The notes under the pieces: model-generated
Databases searched by the model: none
The model's input: the letters and a program-made list of their open reading frames with translations, nothing else
What the model was told of the DNA's origin: nothing
Position numbers and translations under genes: made by a program
Assembly: GCF_900182985.1 (NCBI RefSeq)
Contig: NZ_FXUY01000002.1
Coordinates: 746,501 to 810,500 of the forward strand
Source of the DNA: Pseudomonas helmanticensis
GTDB taxonomy: Bacteria; Pseudomonadota; Gammaproteobacteria; Pseudomonadales; Pseudomonadaceae
Direction of reading: 5' to 3'
DNA: 64,000 nt
Part shown: piece after piece, positions 8,826-17,038 of the stretch
How the letters are laid out: every line of letters starts with the position of its first letter
Position numbering within the stretch: position 1 is the first letter of the stretch

Positions 8826-9754
8826 ACCGCCACCTTCGACAGATTTTTCTCCACCAGGGACACGAACAGCTCCTCGAGGCGATTGGTTTTGTTACGCAGG
8901 CTCAGCACTTCAATGTTCTGCTGCGCCAACTGGGTGAACAACGCCGTGATGCCCATGGATTTGTCGACCTGGACTTCGAGGGTATGGCCATCGATCAACC
9001 GCGCAGGGTAGCCGAGCAATTGCGGCGTGGCGCTCAAGTCGTTTTTAAGGTCGAGCAAGAAGGTTTCCACGTGCAACTGGCCCAGCAATTGTTTCATGCT
9101 GGTGTTCTCGACGATGGTGCCGTGGTCGATGATGCCGATGTTGCGGCACAACTGCTCAGCCTCTTCCAGATAGTGCGTGGTGAGGATGATGGTGATGCCT
9201 TTCTGGTTCAGCTCGGTGAGGAACGTCCACATCGAACGGCGCAGTTCGATGTCGACGCCTGCGGTCGGTTCGTCAAGGATCAGCAGACGCGGTTCGTGCA
9301 CCAACGCGCGGGCGATCATCAAGCGCCGCTTCATGCCGCCGGACAGCGAACGCGATGGCACGTCGCGCTTGTCCCACAAGCCCAGTTGGGTCAGGTACTG
9401 CTCGGCGCGTTCCTTGGCGATTTTCGCCGGAATGCCGTAGTAACCGGCCTGGGTCACGACGATGTCGAAGGTTTTCTCAAACTGGTTGAAGTTGAATTCC
9501 TGCGGCACCACGCCGATCGAGCGCTTGAGCTGCGCAGGATTCTTGTCCAGGTCATGACCGAAGATATTCACCGTGCCGCTGGTCTTGTTGACCAGGGTCG
9601 AGAGGATGCCGATGGTGGTGGATTTGCCGGCGCCGTTAGGGCCGAGCAAGGCGAAAAAGTCACCTTCGGCGACGTCCAGATCGATACCACTCAAGGCCTG
9701 GAACCCGTTGCCGTAGGTTTTGGTTAGCTGCCGGATGGACAGAGCGGAACTCAT
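8822..9754 (-). CDS. ABC transporter ATP-binding protein (YadG-like)
   Basis: A 310-residue cytoplasmic ATPase. Walker A GPNGAGKST, the LSGGMKRR signature, Walker B LLILDEPTAG and the switch histidine in LTTHYLEEAE are all present. The Q-loop VPQEFNF and the C-terminal MRNKANRLEELFVSL-like end match YadG. The start MSSALSIRQL was chosen by family alignment; an in-frame ATG 18 bases upstream is possible, and neither has a good ribosome site. It drives the adjacent ABC-2 permease. Confidence 0.9.
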   Translation of the reverse strand: MSSALSIRQLTKTYGNGFQALSGIDLDVAEGDFFALLGPNGAGKSTTIGILSTLVNKTSGTVNIFGHDLDKNPAQLKRSIGVVPQEFNFNQFEKTFDIVVTQAGYYGIPAKIAKERAEQYLTQLGLWDKRDVPSRSLSGGMKRRLMIARALVHEPRLLILDEPTAGVDIELRRSMWTFLTELNQKGITIILTTHYLEEAEQLCRNIGIIDHGTIVENTSMKQLLGQLHVETFLLDLKNDLSATPQLLGYPARLIDGHTLEVQVDKSMGITALFTQLAQQNIEVLSLRNKTNRLEELFVSLVEKNLSKVAV

Positions 9755-9878
9755 ATCTGATTTACGCACCATTGAAGGGATAAAAGGAGACGGCGGCGAT
9801 GGATCGAACCGCAGCGCAAGTGCGCAATGGTGCTTGCCGCCGCCGCACAAGTACAGTCAAGTGTGTCGATAGTAGGTA

Positions 9879-10502
9879 TTAAGTCAACGCGGTCATGACC
9901 GCTTTTTTGTAGGCCGGGCGCTGCTTCAGGCGCTCGTACCAGGCTTGCAGATGCGGTTGCGGCGCGCGCTCGATAGGCATCTCGAACCAGGCATAAATGA
10001 AACTGCCCAATGGAATGTCGCCCATGCCGATGTCTTGGCCGGAGAGATACGCTTGGCTGGCCAACGCCTCGTCGGCCATGCTCAGCAACTCGTTGCATTC
10101 CTTGATCGCGGCATTGATGGCCGGCCAGTCCTGCTTGTCTGCCGGCGTGCGCAGAACACCCCAGAATACGGTGCGGAACGGACCGGCAAAACTCGACGTG
10201 GTCCAGTCCATCCACTTGTCAGCGATGGCGCGGGCTTGCGGATCCGCCGGATACCAGGCGCTGTCGGGCGCATGTTTGGCCAGCAGGTAACGAACGATGG
10301 CGTTGGATTCCCACAGCACGAAGCCGTCATCCTCGATCACCGGCACCCGACCGTTCGGGTTCATCTCCCGGTACTCTGGCGTGTCGACTACGCCGAAGGC
10401 GCCACCGGCATCGATCGCTTCGTAAGCCAGACCGAGCTCCTCGGCAGCCCACAACGGCTTCCTGACATTCGATGAGTTTTTCCGTCCCCAGATCTTCAGC
10501 AT
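9879..10502 (-). CDS. Glutathione S-transferase family protein
   Basis: A 207-residue cytoplasmic protein with an N-terminal thioredoxin-like domain: MLKIWGRKNSSNVRK with Ser residues at the glutathione site, NPNGRVPVIEDDG with the cis-Pro loop, and WESNAIVRYL. An all-alpha C-terminal domain follows. It probably conjugates or reduces an electrophile with glutathione, and the substrate is unknown. It is a monocistronic gene with GAAAAGAG upstream of the ATG, lying between the ABC pair and the transglutaminase-like gene. Confidence 0.88.
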   Translation of the reverse strand: MLKIWGRKNSSNVRKPLWAAEELGLAYEAIDAGGAFGVVDTPEYREMNPNGRVPVIEDDGFVLWESNAIVRYLLAKHAPDSAWYPADPQARAIADKWMDWTTSSFAGPFRTVFWGVLRTPADKQDWPAINAAIKECNELLSMADEALASQAYLSGQDIGMGDIPLGSFIYAWFEMPIERAPQPHLQAWYERLKQRPAYKKAVMTALT

Positions 10503-10545
10503 GACCGGCTCTTTTCAAATGAGTGGGCGGCCAGCATACGCCGGA

Positions 10546-11205
10546 TCAGACGCGGCTTACATCGTTGTGCATGTCGCCCAACAGCTGTGGCTGCTGATCG
10601 CCGAACAGGTGCGGATAGCATTTTTCCAAGTGTTCGAAGAAGAAGGTTTCCGGCACATCGGTGAACTGACCGTGATCGACCAGGTACTCCATCAATTGCG
10701 CACCGTCGCGGTTGAACGGATGGAAAACACTGTCGTTGACGCCGTCGAATTCCAGCGGCGCAACGTTGAACAATTCGCAGAGTTTCTGGTTGAACGCGGG
10801 TGTCGCCTTTACCCAGCGTTCATTGAGGAAAAGCTCGGTATAGCCGTGCATGGCGAACATGTCGCTTTTCAGCAATTCGAGCAGGCGTGGCGTCGATAAA
10901 TGATTCTTCACGTCGGCCAGACCGATCCGCGCCGGGATCCCGCAATGCCGCGCACAACCCGCGAGCAGCGTGGCTTTGGGCACGCAATAACTCTCCCCCG
11001 CCGCCAACGCATAGCTGCCACGCAGGGTGTGTGGATCACGGCTGAAGGTGTAGGGGTTGTAGCGCACCGCCTCGCGCACGGCGTAATAAAGATTGATCGC
11101 CTGCTCGACCGGGTCGCGGCTGGCACCCCGGTGTTGTTCAGCGAACTCCACCACCGCCGGGTGGTCACTATCGGTGAAGCGGCCGGGACTCAGATATTCG
11201 TGCAT
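10546..11205 (-). CDS. Transglutaminase-like cysteine peptidase family protein
   Basis: A 219-residue cytoplasmic protein with a transglutaminase-like core: the cysteine region GESYCVPKATLLAG, the ARHCGIPARIG helix that usually follows, and the histidine in MHGYTELFLNERW. The third catalytic position, usually Asp after the W, reads WVKATPAFN here, so the classical triad is incomplete. I chose the ATG at 11205 (MHEYLSPG) because AGGAG lies 9 bases upstream. The enzyme reaction is unknown. It is divergent from fadE. Confidence 0.78.
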   Translation of the reverse strand: MHEYLSPGRFTDSDHPAVVEFAEQHRGASRDPVEQAINLYYAVREAVRYNPYTFSRDPHTLRGSYALAAGESYCVPKATLLAGCARHCGIPARIGLADVKNHLSTPRLLELLKSDMFAMHGYTELFLNERWVKATPAFNQKLCELFNVAPLEFDGVNDSVFHPFNRDGAQLMEYLVDHGQFTDVPETFFFEHLEKCYPHLFGDQQPQLLGDMHNDVSRV

Positions 11206-11376
11206 GACGACAATCTCCTGAATGAGTCTGGAGTCTAGCGACAGCTTCAGCACAGAGATAACGACGTTTCGGCCAAACTTGGACGCAAAGACGCGGATCG
11301 ACCGAACGATTTCTTACACGTGTTGCCCACCGAACCTACGAAAACCATCCGGGGTTTCCCACGATTTCAATCACCT

Positions 11377-11387
11377 TGGTCTGACCA
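11377..11387. promoter_or_regulatory. GntR/FadR-subfamily-like operator upstream of fadE
   Basis: A perfect 11-bp palindrome, TGGTC-T-GACCA, lies 66 bases before the fadE start. The TGGTnnnACCA core is the form recognised by FadR-subfamily GntR regulators. The binding protein is unknown. Confidence 0.4.
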
Positions 11388-11453
11388 CCCGGTTTTGCAG
11401 ATGCCGTCTAAGCTCTGGAGGGTCGATTTGCCTTGGTTCACGGAGGACTGAAT

Positions 11454-13901
11454 ATGCTGTTGTTGTGGATACTGGTTTTGATTGTCGGCGTGGCCTATCT
11501 CGCCCACCGGCGTATTTCGCCTCTGCCTGCATTGGGCATCGTCGCGGTCTACCTTTTGGCGATGGGTATTTTCAGTCACGCGCCGGGCTGGCTGTTGCTA
11601 GTGTTGTGGGTCGTGCTGGCGGTGGTCGCCGCGCCGTTGTTGCTACCTGACCTGCGCCGCAGACATTTCAGCGCGCCACTGTTCAACTGGTTCCAGAAAA
11701 CCCTGCCGCCGATGTCGCAGACCGAACGCGACGCGATCGATGCCGGCACTGTCTGGTGGGATGGCGAGCTGTTCAGCGGCCGTCCGGACTGGGACAAACT
11801 GCTGGCCTATCCGAAGGCGCAATTGAGCGAAGAAGAACAGGCGTTCATCGACGGCCCGACCGAAGAACTCTGCGCGATGGTCACCGACTGGCAGATTGGC
11901 CAGTCGATGGACCTGCCGCCCGAAGCCTGGGCGCATATCAAGGAACATGGCTTTTTTGCCCTGATCATCCCGAAGGAGTTTGGCGGTAAAGGCTTCTCGG
12001 CCTACGCCCACTCGCAGGTGGCGATGAAACTCGCCACCCGCAGCGGCGACCTCGCCTCCACGGTCATGGTGCCAAACTCCCTCGGCCCGGCCGAACTGCT
12101 GCTGCATTACGGCACCGACGAACAACGCAATCACTACCTGCCCCGCCTGGCCCGTGGCGATGACATTCCGTGCTTCGCCCTCACCGGCCCACTCGCCGGT
12201 TCCGATGCCGGCGCGATGCCCGACACCGGGATCATCTGCAAAGACGAATGGGAAGGTCAGGAAGTGATCGGCCTGCGCCTGAACTGGGAAAAACGCTACA
12301 TCACCCTCGGCCCTGTCGCCACCCTCCTCGGCCTCGCGTTCAAGGCGTATGACCCGGAACATTTGTTGGGTGACAAGGAAGACCTCGGCATCAGCCTCGC
12401 GCTGATCCCGACCGATACCGCCGGTGTCGAAATCGGTCGTCGTCACTTGCCACTGGGCGCGGCGTTCATGAACGGCCCGAACTCCGGCAAGGACGTGTTC
12501 ATCCCGCTGGACTTCCTCATCGGAGGTCAGGAGATGCTCGGCAAAGGCTGGATGATGCTGATGAACTGCCTGTCGGTGGGGCGCTCAATCTCGTTGCCGG
12601 CCGTCGGCACTGGCGCAGCCAAATTCACCAGTCTGGTGACCGGCCAGTACGCGCAGATTCGTGAACAGTTCAACGTGCCACTGTCGGCGTTCGAAGGCAT
12701 TCAGGAAGCCATGGCACGCATCGGCGGCAACGCGTGGATGATGGACGCCGCGCGCATGCTCACCGCCAACGCGGTGGACCTCGGCGAAAAACCGTCGGTA
12801 CTGTCGGCGATCCTCAAATACCACCTGACCGAACGCGGTCGCGAATGCATCAGCCACGCCATGGACGTGCACGGCGGCAAGGCGATCATCATGGGCCCGA
12901 ACAATTACCTCGGGCGCAGCTGGAACGGTGCACCGATCTTCATCACCGTGGAAGGCGCGAACATTCTTTCGCGCAACCTGATGATCTTCGGTCAAGGGGC
13001 GATTCGTTGCCATCCGTTCGTGCTCAAGGAAATGGCCTTGGCCGGTCGCGAGGACAAGGACCAAGCGCTGAAAGAGTTCGACGGCCTGCTGCTCAAACAC
13101 ATCGGTTTCGCCGTGAGCAACGCCGCGAGCACGCTGGTGTTGAACCTCGGCTTCGGCCATTTCGAGCACGCACCGGGCGACAAGATCAGCCAAGGCTACT
13201 TCCGTGCACTCAATCGTCAGGCAGCGGCATTTGCCATGTTGGCTGATTTCAGCATGATGCTGCTCGGTGGCGAGCTGAAACGCCGCGAACGCCTATCGGC
13301 GCGTCTGGGTGACGTGTTGAGCAACCTGTATCTGGCCTCCGCTGCGCTCAAGCGTTATCACGATCTGGATTCGCCGGCGTACATGGAGCCACTGTTCCGC
13401 TGGGCGATGGAAGAAAGCCTCGGCCAATCGGAACGTGCGCTGGATGAATTGCTGCGCAACTTCCCGAACAAGGTCTTCGGCTGTCTTTTGCGCGTTATCG
13501 TCTTCCCGTTCGGTCGTCGCCACACCGGGCCGTCAGACAAACTCGGTGCCGAAGTGGCTGGCGTGATCGGTCGGGCCAAGGGCGATCCGGCGCTGGAAGA
13601 GTTGCTTGCAGGCTGCTACCGCCCGCAATCGGCAGACGATGCGGTCGGTGCGTTGCAACACGCCAGTGATCTGCTGAATGCTGCGCAACCGCTGCACAAA
13701 AAACTGCACACTTCGCTGAAAAGCGGTCAGGTCAAACCGGCCGCAGGCGAACACGCCATCGATGCAGCGCTGGAGGCTGGCGTGTTGCAACCGGTGGAAG
13801 CGCAGAGCCTGCGTGATGCCGAAACGGCGCGGCGCAAGGTCATCGATGTCGATGATTTCGACAAAGAGGAACTGAAACAGGCAGAGGGCAAAGTCCGCTG
13901 A
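11454..13901 (+). CDS. fadE: Membrane-anchored acyl-CoA dehydrogenase FadE
   Basis: Catalyses the first oxidation step of fatty acid beta-oxidation, acyl-CoA to trans-2-enoyl-CoA, with FAD. The 815-residue length fits FadE. Two N-terminal hydrophobic helices (about 1-60) anchor it, then come the acyl-CoA dehydrogenase N-terminal, middle (CFALTGPLAGSDAGAMPD) and C-terminal (GRECISHAMDVHGGKAI) parts, and a C-terminal DUF1974 region. The ATG at 11454 is set by GGAGGA 6 bases upstream. The palindrome at 11377-11387 may control it, and a strong terminator follows at 13922. Confidence 0.95.
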   Translation: MLLLWILVLIVGVAYLAHRRISPLPALGIVAVYLLAMGIFSHAPGWLLLVLWVVLAVVAAPLLLPDLRRRHFSAPLFNWFQKTLPPMSQTERDAIDAGTVWWDGELFSGRPDWDKLLAYPKAQLSEEEQAFIDGPTEELCAMVTDWQIGQSMDLPPEAWAHIKEHGFFALIIPKEFGGKGFSAYAHSQVAMKLATRSGDLASTVMVPNSLGPAELLLHYGTDEQRNHYLPRLARGDDIPCFALTGPLAGSDAGAMPDTGIICKDEWEGQEVIGLRLNWEKRYITLGPVATLLGLAFKAYDPEHLLGDKEDLGISLALIPTDTAGVEIGRRHLPLGAAFMNGPNSGKDVFIPLDFLIGGQEMLGKGWMMLMNCLSVGRSISLPAVGTGAAKFTSLVTGQYAQIREQFNVPLSAFEGIQEAMARIGGNAWMMDAARMLTANAVDLGEKPSVLSAILKYHLTERGRECISHAMDVHGGKAIIMGPNNYLGRSWNGAPIFITVEGANILSRNLMIFGQGAIRCHPFVLKEMALAGREDKDQALKEFDGLLLKHIGFAVSNAASTLVLNLGFGHFEHAPGDKISQGYFRALNRQAAAFAMLADFSMMLLGGELKRRERLSARLGDVLSNLYLASAALKRYHDLDSPAYMEPLFRWAMEESLGQSERALDELLRNFPNKVFGCLLRVIVFPFGRRHTGPSDKLGAEVAGVIGRAKGDPALEELLAGCYRPQSADDAVGALQHASDLLNAAQPLHKKLHTSLKSGQVKPAAGEHAIDAALEAGVLQPVEAQSLRDAETARRKVIDVDDFDKEELKQAEGKVR

Positions 13902-13921
13902 TCCTGAGACCCATGTCCAAG

Positions 13922-13956
13922 CGGGCGCAGGAGCTTTATACTCCCGCGCCCGTTTT
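13922..13956 (+). terminator. Intrinsic terminator after fadE
   Basis: A long GC stem (CGGGCGC...GGAG / CTCC...GCGCCCG) is followed by TTTT. It also shows that an ATG at 13913 cannot be the start of the next gene, because its first codons would form this hairpin. Confidence 0.85.
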
Positions 13957-13975
13957 GCTCTTGAGGACTTATCTC

Positions 13976-14383
13976 GTGTCCAACGTCGTTGCCGATCATC
14001 TTGTGTTGCTCGACCACCTGCGCAGTATCCTGGTCGCCGTAGGTGAGGCCGAACAGGTTCCCGAAGAAAGCCATGCCCTGTTCCTGGAGCGCTTCGACGA
14101 ACTGCTGGCGTCGCTACCGATCGAACCGATCGAAAGCCAATACCTGGGCCAGGACATCCTGACTCAAGTGATTAGCCGTTACCCGCAAATTGCTCACCTG
14201 ATCCCGCGCGATCTGTTGTGGTTCTTCGCCGGTGATTGCCTGCACTACCTGTCCGATGAAGAAATCGACATGTATCAGGCGCTGGAAGAACGTCGCTACG
14301 AAGCCGAACAGAACGATGAACCGTTCGACTGGAACCAGGAAAAGCAGTTGCTGGCGATGTCTGCTCAGGACAGCAAGCACTGA
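13976..14383 (+). CDS. PA2817-like conserved protein of unknown function
   Basis: A 135-residue acidic protein without signal peptide or membrane segments. I place the start at a GTG (VSNVVADHLVLLDHLRSIL) because GAGGAC lies 7 bases upstream and the fadE terminator occupies the sequence before it. Mostly helical, with a conserved-looking IPRDLLWFFAGDCLHYLSDEEI stretch in the second half. From memory, an equivalent sits next to the fadE gene in P. aeruginosa (PA2815-PA2817 region). No function is known. Confidence 0.8.
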   Translation: MSNVVADHLVLLDHLRSILVAVGEAEQVPEESHALFLERFDELLASLPIEPIESQYLGQDILTQVISRYPQIAHLIPRDLLWFFAGDCLHYLSDEEIDMYQALEERRYEAEQNDEPFDWNQEKQLLAMSAQDSKH

Positions 14384-14399
14384 TTCAATTCGTTGATTG

Positions 14400-14456
14400 A
14401 AGTCAAAAGATCGCAGCCTTCGGCAGCTCCTGCAGGGGCTGTGATCTTTTGCTTTT
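14400..14456. repeat. REP-type element (AAAAGATCGCAGCC family)
   Basis: The sequence AAAAGATCGCAGCCTTCGGC and an imperfect inverted partner ending in GATCTTTT lie between two convergent genes. It may double as a terminator. Confidence 0.7.
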
Positions 14457-14459
14457 GCG

Positions 14460-15458
14460 TTACAACAATCCCTCGCTTTCCGGCAGCTCGTACGCCATCG
14501 CGGCGTTACTCGCACTGCCCGACTTCCCCGGCTTGCTCAGCGTCGGTTCTTTCTCCAGACACTCCACCAGATAGTCGATAAACACCCGCAGTTTCGGCGG
14601 CAGATAGCGCGTCGGCGAATGCAGCAGCCAGAGTCCGCCGTGGTAGGAAGCCAGGAACGTCCAGTCCGGCAACACCTGCACGACCAACTTCTGCTCCAAG
14701 GCATAACGCGCGGTGAAATACGGCAGACTGCCAATACCGATGTGCTGCAACACCGCCCCCAACCGGACGCCGGTGTGGTTGGCGGCGTAACGACCGCGCA
14801 CCCCGACCGTGACGGCTTTGCTGCCTTTCTTGAATTTCCAGCGCGCATCGCTCGGCGTTTCGCCCAGATAAATGCAGCTGTGGTTAAGCAAGTCATGAGG
14901 ATGAGTCGGCGTGCCGTGTTCGGCCAGATATTGCGGTGTGGCGCAGAGCAAATGGTCGATGGTCAGCAGCTGACGACCCACCAGACCCGCCGGTGGTCTA
15001 TCGGTGATGCGGATCGCCAGATCGACATGGTCGTCAATCAGATCAACTTGCCGATCTTCCAGCAACAACTCGACGTCGACCTTGGGGTAGCGCCGCAGAA
15101 ACTCGGGCATGTGCGGATGAACCACAAAGCGGCCCACCGCTTTCGGCACACTGACCCGCACCAGCCCTTCCGCTTCATGGGTGAACTGGCCGCTGATTTC
15201 CATCACGGACTTAGCGGCGCTGACCATCTCCTGGCAGCGCTTGAATACCTCTTCGCCACCATCACTCAAACGCAACTTGCGCGTCGTGCGTTGCAGCAAC
15301 CGCGTGGCCAAGGCTTTTTCCAGTCGAGAAATGCTGCGACTGACCGCAGAGGGTGACGAACCGAGCTGTCGGGCTGCTTCTGAAAAGCTGCCGGTCTCCA
15401 CGACCTTGACGAAAATCGCCATTTCACCGAGCAGTGGCAGCGGTAGATTTATGCTCAC
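14460..15458 (-). CDS. LysR-family transcriptional regulator
   Basis: A 332-residue regulator with an N-terminal winged helix-turn-helix (FVKVVETGSFSEAARQLGSSPSAVSRSISRLEKALATRLLQRT) and a C-terminal periplasmic-binding-like effector domain. The start is a GTG at 15458, with AGGAC 9 bases upstream; a TTG three codons earlier is too close to that site. It is divergent from the AlaX-oxygenase-LysE operon with only 90 bp between starts, so by the usual LysR arrangement it probably controls that operon in response to a metabolite. Confidence 0.9.
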   Translation of the reverse strand: MSINLPLPLLGEMAIFVKVVETGSFSEAARQLGSSPSAVSRSISRLEKALATRLLQRTTRKLRLSDGGEEVFKRCQEMVSAAKSVMEISGQFTHEAEGLVRVSVPKAVGRFVVHPHMPEFLRRYPKVDVELLLEDRQVDLIDDHVDLAIRITDRPPAGLVGRQLLTIDHLLCATPQYLAEHGTPTHPHDLLNHSCIYLGETPSDARWKFKKGSKAVTVGVRGRYAANHTGVRLGAVLQHIGIGSLPYFTARYALEQKLVVQVLPDWTFLASYHGGLWLLHSPTRYLPPKLRVFIDYLVECLEKEPTLSKPGKSGSASNAAMAYELPESEGLL

Positions 15459-15488
15459 AGCGCACAAGTCCTTTGATGTTTGAACGGA

Positions 15489-15517
15489 TTATCACGTTAT
15501 TACACGATTCATATAAT
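15489..15517 (+). promoter_or_regulatory. Sigma-70 promoter of the AlaX-oxygenase-LysE operon
   Basis: A -35 TTATCA (15489-15494), a 17-bp spacer and a perfect -10 TATAAT (15512-15517) lie 31 bases before the AlaX start. The AT-rich divergent region is where the LysR regulator would be expected to bind. Confidence 0.65.
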
Positions 15518-15548
15518 AAAAATAGAAACTTTAATAAGGGCATGGAAT

Positions 15549-16175
15549 ATGACGCTTCGCCTCTTTTTCCATAGTGATGACCTCAAGGCCAATGTGGAAG
15601 TCCTCGACTGCACGCCCCACGAGAACGAATTTGCCGTAGTACTGCGCGCCACGCTGTTCCATCCGCAAGGCGGCGGGCAGCCATGCGATACCGGCTGGAT
15701 CGGCGAAGCCCAGGTGCTGCGCGTGGTCCAGGATCCAGACCGGATCATTCACTTTGTCGACCGACCGGTAGCGCTGGGCATGACCGCTATTCGGGTTGAT
15801 GAACAGCGCCGCCGCTTCAACACCCGCATGCATTCGGCCGGGCATCTGATCGGGCATTTCGTCCAGGCCATGGGCTGGATGCCGATCAAGGCGCACCACT
15901 GGCCGGACGAAGGGCGGGTGCAATTCAAACCCGGCGATGGCGCTCAGGAAGTCGACGCGCAAACCCTTCAGACCGGCATCGAGCAATGGATCGAACACGA
16001 TCTGCCACGCCTGACGTCCCTGCGCGAAGGCGCGCGGGAAATCGGCTTCGGTGAACTCCCGGCCTATGGCTGCGGCGGCACCCATGTACGTAGCCTGAAG
16101 GATCTTGGCACAGTCACGATCGCGTCCCTTTCGCAGAAGAAAGGCACGTTGTCCGTCCAGTACAGCGTGGATTGA
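15549..16175 (+). CDS. AlaX-type alanyl-tRNA editing domain protein
   Basis: A 208-residue free-standing homologue of the editing domain of alanyl-tRNA synthetase, a family that hydrolyses misacylated tRNA. The zinc motifs H95-x3-H99 and C175-x3-H179 are intact, as is the HPQGGGQPCDTG loop (38-49). The start (MTLRLFF) follows AAGGG and GGA upstream. It is the first gene of an operon with a 2OG-Fe(II) oxygenase and a LysE-type exporter. That context suggests it clears tRNA charged with the amino acid handled by the operon, although this is inference. Confidence 0.87.
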   Translation: MTLRLFFHSDDLKANVEVLDCTPHENEFAVVLRATLFHPQGGGQPCDTGWIGEAQVLRVVQDPDRIIHFVDRPVALGMTAIRVDEQRRRFNTRMHSAGHLIGHFVQAMGWMPIKAHHWPDEGRVQFKPGDGAQEVDAQTLQTGIEQWIEHDLPRLTSLREGAREIGFGELPAYGCGGTHVRSLKDLGTVTIASLSQKKGTLSVQYSVD

Positions 16176-16182
16176 GCATTTT

Positions 16183-16236
16183 CGGACGCTGCCCTCGCGC
16201 AGCGTCCGGCGCCGGGGAACCGCACTCGCAGGTTCC
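16183..16236 (+). promoter_or_regulatory. Two consecutive hairpins between AlaX and oxygenase genes
   Basis: The first hairpin has a perfect 9-bp stem CGGACGCTG / CAGCGTCCG (16183-16208). The second has stem GGAACC / GGTTCC with a 9-base loop (16216-16236). Neither is followed by a T-run, so they are not ordinary terminators. They could stabilise or attenuate the mRNA ahead of the oxygenase gene. Confidence 0.55.
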
Positions 16237-16251
16237 GTTGACTATCGATAG

Positions 16252-17037
16252 ATGGACCTAAATAACATGATGCTAGACGTCGAGCGTCTCGATGAGACGT
16301 GCATAAAAAAACTGGCCAACGAAGAAGTCCTCGCCATCCGCGTCAAAGGCTTTCTGCCCGAGCCGCTGGCGATCGAGATTGGCGACAAGATCCTTGCTCC
16401 AGGCTTTGAGGGCTACATCAACGCACCCAGCATCGGCCGCATCGGCATGGCGTTTTACGAGGCGGAAAACCAGCCGCTGCTGATCGAAGACTACTTCGAG
16501 CGTGCCACCAGCAACATCGCCGAACTGCGCAATCGCTGTGCGCCCTACTCGTCGCCGGTCGACACCTTGCGCTGCATGTTCGACGAATCATGGCCGGCCG
16601 GTGCGCATCTGGAAAACCTCTACGGGCGCAAGATGTACGTCGGCCTTTCACGCGTGGTGAAGCCCGGCGTGTGCTTCCTCGCCCACCACGACATCTTTGC
16701 CAAAGATGCGCCGGACAGTTTCCAGGCCCGCAGCCTGGAGGCGCAGTTCGCCTGCAACGTTTACCTGAACATGCCGACTGACGGCGGCGCATTGCAGATG
16801 TGGGACGACGACATCACCCCGGACCAGTTCGACGAGATGCGTGGCGACAGTTACGGCATCGACCCGGCGCTGCTCGGGCCGCCAACCCTTGAGGTGCGGC
16901 CGCAGCCCGGCGACTTCATCATGTTCAATTCGCGCTGCATGCACTCGGTGACCCCGGGCGTGGCGGATCCGCGCTTGAGCCTTTCCTTCTTTGTCGGCTA
17001 TCGCGGCAATGCTTCACCCCTGACCTTCTGGAGCTGA
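16252..17037 (+). CDS. 2OG-Fe(II) oxygenase, probable amino-acid hydroxylase (WelO5/BesD-like fold)
   Basis: A 261-residue soluble enzyme of the non-heme iron, 2-oxoglutarate-dependent class. The facial triad is visible as H145-x-D147 and a distal H231 in RCMHSVTPG, with R241 ten residues later in position to bind 2-oxoglutarate. Size and layout recall the WelO5/BesD group, in which halogenases replace the Asp by Gly; here the Asp is kept, which points to hydroxylation. The substrate is not known, and an amino acid is likely given the AlaX and LysE neighbours. The start codon is uncertain: no good ribosome site precedes the first ATG, and ATGs at codons 6 and 7 are alternatives. Confidence 0.78.
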   Translation: MDLNNMMLDVERLDETCIKKLANEEVLAIRVKGFLPEPLAIEIGDKILAPGFEGYINAPSIGRIGMAFYEAENQPLLIEDYFERATSNIAELRNRCAPYSSPVDTLRCMFDESWPAGAHLENLYGRKMYVGLSRVVKPGVCFLAHHDIFAKDAPDSFQARSLEAQFACNVYLNMPTDGGALQMWDDDITPDQFDEMRGDSYGIDPALLGPPTLEVRPQPGDFIMFNSRCMHSVTPGVADPRLSLSFFVGYRGNASPLTFWS

Positions 17038-17038
17038 G

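Noticed and set aside
8037..9011. Open frame of 324 codons opposite the ABC exporter genes
   Set aside because: His/Gln/Arg-rich antisense translation with no family pattern.
16252..17037. A BesD-type amino acid halogenase
   Set aside because: The Asp of the iron triad is present (H145-x-D147), which argues against chloride binding at the iron.
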